DNA of 64,000 bases from Patescibacteria group bacterium UBA2135 (GTDB lineage: Bacteria > Patescibacteriota > Minisyncoccia > Phycocordibacterales > UBA2135): NCBI GenBank assembly GCA_002327685.1, contig DCXN01000003.1:1-64000 (forward strand), written 5' to 3'. Position numbers and translations under genes: made by a program. The notes beneath the pieces are model-generated. The model was given only the letters and a program-made list of their open reading frames with translations. It was not told the DNA's origin and made no database searches. This document shows, piece after piece, positions 40,410 to 48,646 of the stretch (position 1 is its first letter; each line of letters opens with the position of its first letter).

Positions 40410-40745
40410 CTACACAGGCATAAATGCTTCGGTTGTAATTTTTCGTCTCTGAATAATATCTCGTGCTAGAAGCGCAGTAAATGCGATCATACCGAGTACA
40501 AGTATTTGCGTCATTACTTCAGTATTCAAAACCGCAGACTCAAGAAATGTAAAACTTCCCGTAAGTCCCCCGTCAAGATTCCAATTAGCAATGACATGTT
40601 TAATTGAAACATATGAAGTAATCTGCCATCCCAAGAGAACAATCAACACAGCTTTTATTGAAAGTGGATTAAATACATGCCTTAGAAACCACAGAAGATA
40701 TATTCTCCGCATAATATATGCTTTGTTTTGTTCAGGTGTTTTCAT
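40410..40745 (-). CDS. Small membrane protein downstream of the sigma factor
   Basis: 111 residues. Basic N-terminus (MKTPEQNKAYIMRRIYLLWF), hydrophobic helices at about 29-47 (SIKAVLIVLLGWQITSYVSI) and 76-97 (TEVMTQILVLGMIAFTALLA), polar region between. It is on the same strand as the sigma factor gene, 111 nt downstream, so it could be its membrane partner, but no anti-sigma motif is visible. Confidence 0.7.
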   Translation of the reverse strand: MKTPEQNKAYIMRRIYLLWFLRHVFNPLSIKAVLIVLLGWQITSYVSIKHVIANWNLDGGLTGSFTFLESAVLNTEVMTQILVLGMIAFTALLARDIIQRRKITTEAFMPV

Positions 40746-40856
40746 TTTTAAATCAAAGTATCTCGTATCTAGTATCTCGTATTTTGTATAAAAACTAAAA
40801 AAAATTAACCGTATATACCATACTAAATACTAAATACCAGATACTAAATACTTTCG

Positions 40857-41414
40857 TTAATTGTTAATTTTACTATTTACTTTTTTAAACTCTCGCTTTG
40901 CGCGATAAATGCGTGTTTTTACCGCAGATATGGAAATGCCTTCAAGTGCGGCAATTTCTTTCTGTGGCATGCCATCAAGAAAATGAAGTTTTAACGCCCT
41001 ACCCAACTGTTTAGGCATTCTCGTCAAAACAGAAGCTACAAAATCATATGTTTCAACATCCTCTACTTTGTCGGGAAATGCTTCATATACTTCCTTTTCA
41101 ACCCGTAATAACGCGCCATCACTTTTCTTTAACTTCTGATAGTGTGAAAAGGTTGTGTTCAATAGTATTTTATATCCCCATGATTTGAATGAAGCGCCCT
41201 GCTGAATTTTAAACCGGCCCGCATTTACATAAATTTTTACAAATGTTTCTTGCACAATATCATCAACTTCTTCCCGAGGACCCAATATCCCACGCACCTT
41301 ATTAAGAAACGGTGTTTGATAACGTTCAATCAACACCTCAAATACTGCCGGTTTTTTTACCGACAGAAAAAGAATCTCCTCATCACTTTTATCATGAAGT
41401 TCTTCGTGTTTCAT
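40857..41414 (-). CDS. RNA polymerase sigma factor, ECF-like sigma-70 family
   Basis: 185 residues from ATG 41414 (MKHEELHDKSDEEILFLSV); a frame eight codons longer exists. Region 2: FEVLIERYQTPFLNKVRGIL then EEVDDIVQETFVKIYVNAGR (about 26-70). Region 4: MPKQLGRALKLHFLDGMPQK, EIAALEGISISAVKTRIYRA (about 128-172), a typical helix-turn-helix. Directs RNA polymerase to a subset of promoters. The upstream region has short direct repeats (AGTTGTTAGTTGTTAGTTGT, around 41485-41510). Confidence 0.9.
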   Translation of the reverse strand: MKHEELHDKSDEEILFLSVKKPAVFEVLIERYQTPFLNKVRGILGPREEVDDIVQETFVKIYVNAGRFKIQQGASFKSWGYKILLNTTFSHYQKLKKSDGALLRVEKEVYEAFPDKVEDVETYDFVASVLTRMPKQLGRALKLHFLDGMPQKEIAALEGISISAVKTRIYRAKREFKKVNSKINN

Positions 41415-41514
41415 ACCTTTAATACCTACAACATACAACTAACAACCTACAACTTAAAACCGATTGTGTTGATTGCTAGTCACCAGTTGTTAGTTGTTAG
41501 TTGTATGTTGTTGG

Positions 41515-41703
41515 TTATTTTGAGACATACGGCAAAAAACCCATAAAACGAGCTCGTTTCACCGCTTCAGAAATTTTTCTCTGATTGCGAGCGCTCACTT
41601 TTGTATATTTCTTTGAGACAATGCGAGCATGCAAATTAATATACTTTTTCAGCGTCTCAGTGTCCTTATAGTCTATATATTTTAAGTTTGTGGCGTTATT
41701 CAT
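41515..41703 (-). CDS. rpsR: Ribosomal protein bS18
   Basis: 62 residues from ATG 41703 (MNNATNLKYIDYKDTETLKK), chosen because GAAGGA lies 3-8 nt upstream as in ssb. YINLHARIVSKKYTKVSARN and RKISEAVKRARFMGFLPYVS are the S18 signature. The usual N-terminal Cys/basic extension is absent. Third gene of the rpsF-ssb-rpsR cluster; the spacer to ssb repeats the spacer between ssb and rpsF. Confidence 0.95.
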   Translation of the reverse strand: MNNATNLKYIDYKDTETLKKYINLHARIVSKKYTKVSARNQRKISEAVKRARFMGFLPYVSK

Positions 41704-41853
41704 GTTCCTTCGCTCCACTCAGTCAAATTAAAAATGTAAAGCTCAAAACGAAAAATGACGGAGTAAAATGTAAAAATTAGAAAAATTTTAAAATTGTGGT
41801 ATTTTGAATTTTAAATTGTAGTTTTGATTTTTGATTCTTGCACTTTGAGTTTA
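41704..41853 (-). repeat. Duplicated intergenic spacer, copy 1
   Basis: About 140 nt nearly identical to 42328-42469: both contain TTTGAATTTTAAATTGTAGT, AAAATTTTAAAATTG-type sequence, TTAATTTGACTGAGTGGAGC and end GAAGGAACATG. Confidence 0.85.
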
Positions 41854-42327
41854 CTAGAACGGTATATCCCCTGGTTTAATATCTTCTTCCGGATATTCAA
41901 TCGTGTCAAGCTCTTCTTTTTTTTCACCAACTGACTGCGTCTGTCCGGCGGAATCTTTTTGCGAAGACTGGGTCGGTGCCATACCACCACCTCCCCCACT
42001 TGACCTTGGACCAAATTGCACGCGATCTGCCACAATTTCGGTACGATATTTCTTTTCCCCATCCTGTCCATCCCAACTTCTGTTTTGTATTCGTCCTTCA
42101 ATTAAAGCAGAGCTTCCTTTGCGCAAATACTGTGAAACAGTTTCAGCTTGCCGTCCAAATACAACTACATTATGAAAATCAACACTTTCTTGCTGTTTAC
42201 CGTCTTTGTCTTTCCAGACACGATTAGTTGCAATAGAAAAATTGGTAACAGGTGTACCTGATGGAAGTGATTTCAATTCAGGATCACGCGTAAGATTTCC
42301 AAATATGAATGCTTTGTTTAGATACAT
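41854..42327 (-). CDS. ssb: Single-stranded DNA-binding protein
   Basis: 157 residues from ATG 42327 (MYLNKAFIFGNLTRDPELKS), after GCGAAGGAAC. OB-fold strands include TPVTNFSIATNRVWKDKDGK and VDFHNVVVFGRQAETVSQYL, then GSSALIEGRIQNRSWDGQDG (up to about residue 105). A Gly/Ser-rich linker leads to the acidic tip PEEDIKPGDIPF, which recruits DNA repair and replication partners. Sits between rpsF and rpsR in the usual order. Confidence 0.97.
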   Translation of the reverse strand: MYLNKAFIFGNLTRDPELKSLPSGTPVTNFSIATNRVWKDKDGKQQESVDFHNVVVFGRQAETVSQYLRKGSSALIEGRIQNRSWDGQDGEKKYRTEIVADRVQFGPRSSGGGGGMAPTQSSQKDSAGQTQSVGEKKEELDTIEYPEEDIKPGDIPF

Positions 42328-42469
42328 GTTCCTTCGCTCCACTCAGTCAAATTAAAAATAAAAAACTCAAAACTAAAAATGACAGAGTAAAGTGTAAAAA
42401 TTAGAAAAATTTTAAAATTGCGGTATTTTGAATTTTAAATTGTAGTTTTGATTTTTGCGCTTTACGTTT
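42328..42469 (-). repeat. Duplicated intergenic spacer, copy 2
   Basis: Counterpart of 41704-41853 with about 90 percent identity by eye; both give the following gene the same Shine-Dalgarno site. Confidence 0.85.
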
Positions 42470-42976
42470 TTAGTTTCCTACAAGTTCTTCAATCGTCTTA
42501 TCAAGTTCTTCTTCCGAAAGCTGTTTTCCAGGCTTCTGCACCTTTTGCTCTTTTGTTATGCGGCCTGTTGGCTGTTTCGGTTTAAGAAACGTCATCTTCT
42601 TTACTGATGGCAGCTTCTCGCGAGCTATTTTCACTAAAATAAATCGCAATATATGTTTATTATGCTTTAATTCTTTGTCAAATTCAAGAAGATCTTTTGG
42701 AGACATCTGAAATTTAATCCAACCAAAAAGCGCGGTATCAAAATACTTTCGCTTTTGACCCATAATTTTAGACATAGAGTACGCAAGAGACATAACTCTA
42801 GGCATCTGATCAGAGACCATAGCACCGCTATGTTTTTCAATACCGTCCTTAAGAACCCCCACTTCCTGTGGAATTTCTTCTTCAGAAAGTGTTGGCAATA
42901 GATGATAACCGAGCTCGTATAAGCGCGGTTCTTTGTCGTCTATATTCTCTTGTAATTCTATATCAACTTCTGTCAT
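42470..42976 (-). CDS. rpsF: Ribosomal protein bS6
   Basis: 168 residues, longer than the usual 95-130. PRLYELGYHLLPTLSEEEIP (about 15-34) matches the first strand and helix; MSLAYSMSKIMGQKRKYFDT and FGWIKFQMSPKDLLEFDKEL fit the S6 core, and HNKHILRFILVKIAREKLPS the last strand/helix. The extra length is a basic C-terminal extension (KPKQPTGRITKEQKVQKPGK) ending in an acidic helix. It pairs with S18 on the small-subunit platform. Confidence 0.9.
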   Translation of the reverse strand: MTEVDIELQENIDDKEPRLYELGYHLLPTLSEEEIPQEVGVLKDGIEKHSGAMVSDQMPRVMSLAYSMSKIMGQKRKYFDTALFGWIKFQMSPKDLLEFDKELKHNKHILRFILVKIAREKLPSVKKMTFLKPKQPTGRITKEQKVQKPGKQLSEEELDKTIEELVGN

Positions 42977-43032
42977 GTGAAAGAATGGTAACAGAAGGAT
43001 TATTAAAAGTCAAAACCCGTTCTACGCGAGAT

Positions 43033-43060
43033 CAAAAACGGCGGGCATAATGCCCGCCGT
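43033..43060 (-). terminator. Terminator of the HtrA gene
   Basis: ACGGCGGGCA/TGCCCGCCGT stem; TTTTTGATC follows on the minus strand. Confidence 0.85.
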
Positions 43061-43067
43061 ATATACG

Positions 43068-44471
43068 CTACTTTTTCATCTCAATAGCAACAAATCTAGG
43101 CCCAAATTCACTTTCAACGTACAACAACACATCCGTACGCCCAGCTGTACGCAGTTCATCAAGCACACGCAAAACATCAACAACATCAGTGACACTCTGA
43201 TTTTGAATCTTTGAGATGATATCTCCAAACTTCACGCCCTTTTGCTCAGCAGGACTACCTTTTTCAACTGCAATAACCACTACACCCTGTTCATTAATAT
43301 TATATACCTCACGCAATAACGGAGTAACAAGTGAAAGCGTAACACCTAATTGTGGAATTTTTTGCCCTTTAACAACCTGCGAATCTTCTTCTTTCTCAGA
43401 AGAATCGTCCTCAACCTTACCTATGGTAACAAAAACTTTCTTTTCTTCTGACTCGCGCCACACAGTGACAACGACTTTGCTGTTGGGTTGAATATTCGCA
43501 ATCATATGAACCAACATGCGCTTTTCAGAAATTTTTTTCTCGCCCACAAAAAGAATTATATCACCCATCTTGATTCCTGCCTTGTGAGCTGGACCACCCT
43601 CAATCACATGTGTAACGATAACGCTAAACGCTTCTTTATTAAAGCCAAATGCCTTAGCTATTCCTAGAGTTATTGTCTGAAGATGAACACCAAGCCATCC
43701 TCGGCGTACTTCTCCATGTTGAATCAGTTGCTCAACAACAGATTGCGCTATTGAACTAGGGATCGCAAATCCGATACCGATATTGACACCGGTTAGTGAA
43801 AAATGACCTGAGACAATACCAATGACTTTGCCAAAAATATTAAACATCGGGCCACCCGAATTCCCCTTATTAATGGCCGCATCAGTTTGAATAAAACCAA
43901 CGAAGGAACTGTTACTAAGTTTGCGACCGAGTGCCGAAATAATACCCCAGCTCATTGTGTCAACAAAATCAAGCGGACTGCCAATTACAATAATCAAATC
44001 TCCAACCCGAGCTGTATCAGAATTACCAAACCTCACAAACGGTAATTCTTTTTCTGAATTAATCTTCAAAACAGCAAGGTCTGTCATTGGATCATGTCCA
44101 ACAAGTTTTGCATCAAATTCTGCACCATCTAGCAGAACAACAACAATTTCCAAAGCATCTCTAATGACATGAACGTTGGTCACCACATAGCCATCACTAC
44201 TGATAATAAATCCTGAACCGGAACTTCTTTGTTTGTGTTTCGGAGCTTGCTTTGGTACAGGAAGATCAGGGACATCGGAAGGAACTTCGACCCGCTTCAC
44301 TAAAACACGAACCACAGCAGGACGAACTTTTTCTGCCAAGTCAGCTAAATCAGTTAAGCCAACAGGGTTAACTAGCGTATCTTTGGTATATATAAAACAA
44401 GCAAAAACAATTGCTAAAGAAAGACATACTGATACCAATACAGTAATTACAGGCACAAGATATCGTTTCAT
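43068..44471 (-). CDS. HtrA/DegP-type serine protease with two PDZ domains
   Basis: 467 residues. Membrane anchor at about 6-26, then a trypsin-like domain with complete triad: H101 (VTNVHVI), D131 (DPMTDLAVLKI) and S205 (NKGNSGGP). Two PDZ domains follow: GWLGVHLQTITLGIAKAFGF with AHKAGIKMGDIILFVGEKKI (about 245-325), and QGVVVIAVEKGSPAEQKGVK with FGDIISKIQNQSV (about 390-450). Degrades or refolds damaged proteins outside the cytoplasm. AAAGGG precedes ATG, and transcription is divergent from the secreted-protein gene at 44616. Confidence 0.95.
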   Translation of the reverse strand: MKRYLVPVITVLVSVCLSLAIVFACFIYTKDTLVNPVGLTDLADLAEKVRPAVVRVLVKRVEVPSDVPDLPVPKQAPKHKQRSSGSGFIISSDGYVVTNVHVIRDALEIVVVLLDGAEFDAKLVGHDPMTDLAVLKINSEKELPFVRFGNSDTARVGDLIIVIGSPLDFVDTMSWGIISALGRKLSNSSFVGFIQTDAAINKGNSGGPMFNIFGKVIGIVSGHFSLTGVNIGIGFAIPSSIAQSVVEQLIQHGEVRRGWLGVHLQTITLGIAKAFGFNKEAFSVIVTHVIEGGPAHKAGIKMGDIILFVGEKKISEKRMLVHMIANIQPNSKVVVTVWRESEEKKVFVTIGKVEDDSSEKEEDSQVVKGQKIPQLGVTLSLVTPLLREVYNINEQGVVVIAVEKGSPAEQKGVKFGDIISKIQNQSVTDVVDVLRVLDELRTAGRTDVLLYVESEFGPRFVAIEMKK

Positions 44472-44509
44472 TTGTTGCCCTTTCTACGTATACGACATAT
44501 CTAATATTC

Positions 44510-44538
44510 ATATTAAAGACAAGAAAGACGCTTGTCAA
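44510..44538 (-). promoter_or_regulatory. Promoter of the HtrA gene
   Basis: TTGACA (44533-44538), 17-nt spacer, TAATAT (44510-44515), minus strand; lies back to back with a likely plus-strand promoter (TTGATT/TACTTT around 44544-44573). Confidence 0.8.
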
Positions 44539-44615
44539 AAATTCTTGATTTTTCATACATCATCTGGTACTTTCAAGTCAGAAGACGAGAGAAATTAGAC
44601 GACAGGAGACATCTC

Positions 44616-45347
44616 GTGAACACATTCAAAGCACTTACTTTATTGGTGTTTCTTGCTATTTTTGCTTTTTCTCCAGTCCTTGCGGACGAAAGCAACACTA
44701 TAGCTCCCACACAAGCAACGGATAAAACACCTTCCAGCTACGATCTGGTCAAAAAAATTTTAGGTAAGGATTTCCTTCCACCAGAAGAAGTAACAAAAGC
44801 GCGCGGCTTCTATTATCTTAAGACACAGCTTGCTAAATTCAAAAAATCACTTCCTTCAAAAGAAGTGCTTGAGTGGCTCAAAGCAAACGACTATATGCTC
44901 GTTGCCGGTCCTCCGTACACACTCTCACTCTTGAGTATGCAAAGACGCGATGACACGCTATTCTATCACGATAGCGAAGAAGGATGGTACGCAAACTATA
45001 AAGAGAGATTTTTCTACGCCGACACCATCAGTCCAGGTTGGCTCGCGCTCCGTAAGTCATCAGTTCCCGGTTCAACGGAAAAAACATGGGGTGAACAGCA
45101 AGCATCACTTTCAGATAACGAACGCGTTCCAAACGCAGCGGAAGTCGCATGGGGATTGACGACATACCAAAAAGTCCGCGACACATACCTCATGAGCGGT
45201 AATGTCTTGGTACGAACCTCGTCCGTGAGCTCCAGAGGTGTTCAAGTCTACGTTGGCGGCTTCGCCTCACACAAACTAGACATCAACGACTGGAAAGGCG
45301 AGGCTCCCAATAGCCACTTAGGTGTTGCCGCCGCTCTAAAACTTTGA
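44616..45347 (+). CDS. Secreted protein of unknown function
   Basis: 243 residues from GTG 44616 (MNTFKALTLLVFLAIFAFSP), chosen because ACAGGAG precedes it by 6-8 nt and it gives a clean signal peptide with a cleavage site near SPVLADES (about 23-24). The mature part is mixed: SYDLVKKILGKDFLPPEEVT, EVLEWLKANDYMLVAGPPYT, then aromatic segments (FYADTISPGWLALRKSSVPG). No catalytic motif recognised. Divergent from the protease, a neighbourhood consistent with envelope function. Confidence 0.75.
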   Translation: MNTFKALTLLVFLAIFAFSPVLADESNTIAPTQATDKTPSSYDLVKKILGKDFLPPEEVTKARGFYYLKTQLAKFKKSLPSKEVLEWLKANDYMLVAGPPYTLSLLSMQRRDDTLFYHDSEEGWYANYKERFFYADTISPGWLALRKSSVPGSTEKTWGEQQASLSDNERVPNAAEVAWGLTTYQKVRDTYLMSGNVLVRTSSVSSRGVQVYVGGFASHKLDINDWKGEAPNSHLGVAAALKL

Positions 45348-45382
45348 GCTTTGAATCCTCAAAGCTCAACCCTCAAACCCCC

Positions 45383-45407
45383 GAGCCCCGCTTTTAGCGG
45401 GGCTCTT
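45383..45407 (+). terminator. Terminator
   Basis: GAGCCCCGCTTTTAGCGGGGCTC followed by TTT. Confidence 0.8.
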
Positions 45408-45438
45408 TCCTTGATTGAAAAAATATCACCATGTGTGG

Positions 45439-46221
45439 CTAAACACTAAACACCCTCTTCGCATTCGCCACCAACACCTCCCGAACTTTCTCAAAATCCT
45501 CCCCACGAATTTCAGCGATTTTCTTTACCACTTCTTTAACATAAATCGGCTCATTTCGCCGACCACGATACGGAACCGGAGCAGCAAAAGGACAATCAGT
45601 TTCAGATAAGATTGACTCAAGCGGTAAACCACGCACCACATCATCATAGTCTGAAGTGAAAGTAATCACCCCGGGAAAAGAAATAGTAAAACCTAGTTCC
45701 ACATATGCATTCGCCTCCGCAAGCGAACCGGTAAAAAAATGAATGTTGCCGAATAATTTTTCTCCATATATTTTTTTCTTCTCTTGAAGTATTGCTGTTG
45801 TTTCTGTATGCGCATCCCGACAGTGAATCATCAGTGATTTTCCTAACTCCACACCAAGTTCAACGTGTTGCATAAACACCTCTTTTTGTTTTTCAAGTTC
45901 TTTCTCACTCCACTCTTTAGTACGAAATAAATCAATTCCGCATTCACCAATCGCAACAACGCCCTCCTTCTGCGCAAGAGTTTTATAAAAACTTGTAGAA
46001 AATTCCTCTTTTAGAGCATCATTTGGATGAAGCCCCACAGCCGCGAATATTCCATCCTTCACAGAAATCATATCGCACGCCTTCTGCGATGATTCTTTAT
46101 CAGTCCCAACAACAACAGTAGAGACACTTTCTTCTTTCATTCGTCCCAAAACCTCCGCCAAATCTTCGTCAAAACCGAAAAATTGAAGATGCGAATGTGT
46201 ATCAAAATATTTTGGTATCAT
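45439..46221 (-). CDS. tatD: TatD-family metal-dependent DNase
   Basis: 260 residues. DTHSHLQF (residues 7-14) with metal-binding His9 and His11, IGECGIDLF (about 91-99), MIHCRDAHTETTAI (about 130-143), GNIHFFTG, and SETDCPFAAPVPYRGRRNEP (about 205-224), all in TatD order. A TIM-barrel 3'-5' exonuclease of DNA repair and turnover. Monocistronic. Confidence 0.95.
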   Translation of the reverse strand: MIPKYFDTHSHLQFFGFDEDLAEVLGRMKEESVSTVVVGTDKESSQKACDMISVKDGIFAAVGLHPNDALKEEFSTSFYKTLAQKEGVVAIGECGIDLFRTKEWSEKELEKQKEVFMQHVELGVELGKSLMIHCRDAHTETTAILQEKKKIYGEKLFGNIHFFTGSLAEANAYVELGFTISFPGVITFTSDYDDVVRGLPLESILSETDCPFAAPVPYRGRRNEPIYVKEVVKKIAEIRGEDFEKVREVLVANAKRVFSV

Positions 46222-46307
46222 ATTTAATTTTTTTTCTTTTTATCTATGGGCTAATTCGTGCGAATAAGCCCATAGATACTAGGATCACTCTTGCTCTGCA
46301 TCGCTGA

Positions 46308-46605
46308 TAAAAAAGCTCCGCTGAAGCGGAGCAAGCCTTGTTTAACGCAAAGAGTTAAACTCATCGGTGGAAAGTCGCGCCGCTTCAACGGGGGAAATCC
46401 TCTCAACAGGGACTTCTCACTCCTCAGCGGTTGCCCAAAGGGGCTCGCGAACAATCCACCGACGCCGAAAAATGGTTCATTCAAATTCGATAACAACAGA
46501 TATTATAATCGCCCTAATTAATTGAATGCTCCTTTGGCTACATCGCTGGAGCAGGACGGGAAACTGCATCAGTGCTCACCTGCAAATATCCATTGTCATT
46601 GTAAC
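46308..46605 (-). ncRNA. Candidate structured non-coding RNA
   Basis: On the minus strand a promoter-like CTGACA...TACAAT (46610-46640) is followed, some 270 nt later, by a canonical terminator GCTCCGCTTCAGCGGAGC plus six T (46308-46332). In between, TCGGTGGA and TCCACCGA (about 46354-46478) close a rod-like structure with inner pairs TCGCG/CGCGA and CCGCT/AGCGG. No open frame of useful length. It lacks the signature motifs of RNase P RNA, tmRNA and SRP RNA; a 6S-like rod is possible but unproved. Confidence 0.4.
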
Positions 46606-46732
46606 ATAAAGCAATCAAATTTGTCAGGCAAAACTAACTAACTACTTACCATCCCAAACAAGCCTTGCAATATAAGGGTATTTAGGAAGCAGACAAAATT
46701 TTCTTTTGTACTTTTTTGAAGTCACCCCTTCC

Positions 46733-46773
46733 ACAAAAAAGGCCCCAAAGAATGCACACGCACTCTTTGGGGC
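46733..46773 (-). terminator. Terminator of the lipoprotein gene
   Basis: GGCCCCAAAGA/TCTTTGGGGC stem; TTTTTTG follows on the minus strand. Confidence 0.8.
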
Positions 46774-46791
46774 TTAATTTACATCCACTTG

Positions 46792-47094
46792 TCATATTCT
46801 ATCCCCAGGCTTTTCTCTCTGAATATCTCTCCAGCCTTTCCCCTCCTCTATAGGGCAACTCATGCCTTTGGGAGTGGTAAGCATAATGGTGAAACTTCCT
46901 CCAGACGAGATGAAAACCTCTACCAAATTGCCTTTATTGCTAAGTCCGACAGACTTCAGCGCTTCCGAATGTTCCTTTTTTAGAAATGCGATGACTCTTT
47001 TACGTTCGTAGCAATCAATACTAAAACCAGTGTTTGCCGGCGCCGCACAACCATATATTAAAAACAAGAACAACACAACGAATAAACACCTCAT
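46792..47094 (-). CDS. Small lipoprotein
   Basis: 100 residues from ATG 47094 (MRCLFVVLFLFLIYGCAAPA), with AGGAG 7-11 nt upstream; a frame six codons longer is less likely. The signal ends in LIYGC, a lipobox, so Cys16 would be lipidated and become the mature N-terminus. The 85-residue mature domain (IDCYERKRVIAFLKKEHSEA, VEVFISSGGSFTIMLTTPKG) has two further Cys that may pair. Not recognised. Confidence 0.75.
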   Translation of the reverse strand: MRCLFVVLFLFLIYGCAAPANTGFSIDCYERKRVIAFLKKEHSEALKSVGLSNKGNLVEVFISSGGSFTIMLTTPKGMSCPIEEGKGWRDIQREKPGDRI

Positions 47095-47151
47095 TTCCCT
47101 TCTCCTAGCCAAAATTTACGAACTACAACTAACTACTTTCAGTATGTCAAA

Positions 47152-48642
47152 TTAATCCGCTTTTATCAATACAGTCGGAATTCTTACAAACAACGGTTCA
47201 GGCGCTTTATTTTCCGCAATCGCTTTTTTAATTTTCTCTGCCGTTTCGGGCAAAAATGGCATTAACATACGCGCAACACCCATTAGCCCATTCACGAGAT
47301 ACACAATGTCGTTTTTTGCTTTATCTTCATCTTCTTTTATTGTTTTAAACGGTTGAGTCTCTTGAACATAAACATCAAGTTCACCAATTCGCTTCCAGAT
47401 AATATCAGCTGTTTTTTGAATTTCATACTGCCCCATCAATTGTTCATATTCCCCTTTCGTTACTTCACTCCAGCCTGAGGCTGGTCCGCCTTGGGCGGAA
47501 AATGTCCCGTCACCGACAACGACAGGTTCTTGAAGATGTGTCTCCGCCATTTTCATAACTCTGCTCACTAAATTTCCCAAACCGTTGGCAAGGTTCGCAT
47601 TATACACTTCTCTAAATTTTTCCATTGTGAAGTCAGAATCTTCAAACGGATGAACGTGACGAGCAAGATAATACCGAAGAGCATCAGTTCCGTATTCATC
47701 AATAATTTTGAATGGGTCAACAACATTGCCAATACTTTTGCTCATTTTCTCTCCCCCGCTGGTAATAAAGCCGTGAATGACAATTTGTTTTGATGGAGAT
47801 AATCCGGCAGACAAAAGCATTGCTTGCCACATTGCCGCCTGCTGACGAATTTGATCTTTCCCCGCAAGTTGTACAACTGGCCACCACATTTCAAACTTTT
47901 TCATGTCATCAGGCCAGCCAACTGTAGAGATATAATTAACAAGCGCGTCAAACCAAACAAACATCACATGCTCATCATCCCCAGGCACAGCAACTCCCCA
48001 TGGCATTTTTTCCTTTAATCGTGAAATACTGAAGTCCTTTAAGCCGCGCTCTGCAAGCGCTTTTATTTCATTAAAACGAAAATCTGGAACAACAAAATCC
48101 GGCTGTCTTTCGTAAAGTTCCAATAATGGTTTTTGATATTTTGAAAAACGAAAAAAATAATTTTCCTCGTCAATTATTTCAAGCTCCTGATTAGAATGAA
48201 GCGAACAACATCCTTTTTCATTTAATTCTGAATCAGTTTTTTCTAATTCACATCCAACGCAATATTTTACTTTGTAATTCTTCTTATAAATATCTCCACT
48301 TGCATCGCAACGTTTCCAAAATTCCTGCGCCGCTTTTTTATGACGCTCATCTGTTGTCCGTATAAAATTAAGCCCTTCCCATAAATTAAGCGCAGGCTGT
48401 AAACGTTTGAATTTTTCCGCATACTCATCCACATACGCCTGCGGTTCAACTCCACCCTCTTGCGCCTTCCTATAAATTTTTATTCCATGCTCATCCGTTC
48501 CCGTATTAAAAAAAACTTCATCTCCATTAAGGACATGATAACGAGCAAGTATATCAGCAGACACAATCTCTAAAGCAAAACCGACGTGAGGATCGGCATT
48601 TACGTACGGTAGAGTCGTTGTAATGTAAAAGGATTTTTCCAT
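47152..48642 (-). CDS. metG: Methionyl-tRNA synthetase
   Basis: 496 residues from ATG 48642 (MEKSFYITTTLPYVNADPHV), preferred to a start 43 codons upstream that would overlap the preceding gene. HVGF stands for HIGH (about 19-22), CVGCELEKTDSE with GCCSLHSNQ forms the zinc knuckle (about 125-150), and KMSKSIGN is at about 295-302. The anticodon-binding helix bundle ends the protein; no tRNA-binding OB domain is attached. Begins 4 nt after the permease stop, so translation is probably coupled. Confidence 0.96.
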   Translation of the reverse strand: MEKSFYITTTLPYVNADPHVGFALEIVSADILARYHVLNGDEVFFNTGTDEHGIKIYRKAQEGGVEPQAYVDEYAEKFKRLQPALNLWEGLNFIRTTDERHKKAAQEFWKRCDASGDIYKKNYKVKYCVGCELEKTDSELNEKGCCSLHSNQELEIIDEENYFFRFSKYQKPLLELYERQPDFVVPDFRFNEIKALAERGLKDFSISRLKEKMPWGVAVPGDDEHVMFVWFDALVNYISTVGWPDDMKKFEMWWPVVQLAGKDQIRQQAAMWQAMLLSAGLSPSKQIVIHGFITSGGEKMSKSIGNVVDPFKIIDEYGTDALRYYLARHVHPFEDSDFTMEKFREVYNANLANGLGNLVSRVMKMAETHLQEPVVVGDGTFSAQGGPASGWSEVTKGEYEQLMGQYEIQKTADIIWKRIGELDVYVQETQPFKTIKEDEDKAKNDIVYLVNGLMGVARMLMPFLPETAEKIKKAIAENKAPEPLFVRIPTVLIKAD

Positions 48643-48646
48643 TCCA

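Larger units (their letters stand above)
46222..46791. other. Gene-free region with a possible structured RNA
   Basis: Carries an inverted repeat ATCTATGGGCTAATTCG/CGAATAAGCCCATAGAT (46241-46277), the candidate RNA described separately, and the terminator of the lipoprotein gene at its right end. No protein gene supported. Confidence 0.6.

Noticed and set aside
46251..46496. 81-codon minus-strand frame
   Set aside because: It runs through the terminator and the structured region, without a ribosome-binding site.
46521..46600. Possible SRP RNA (GCAGGACGGGAAACTGC)
   Set aside because: The GGAA is not closed by the expected pairs and the conserved asymmetric loop sequence is missing.
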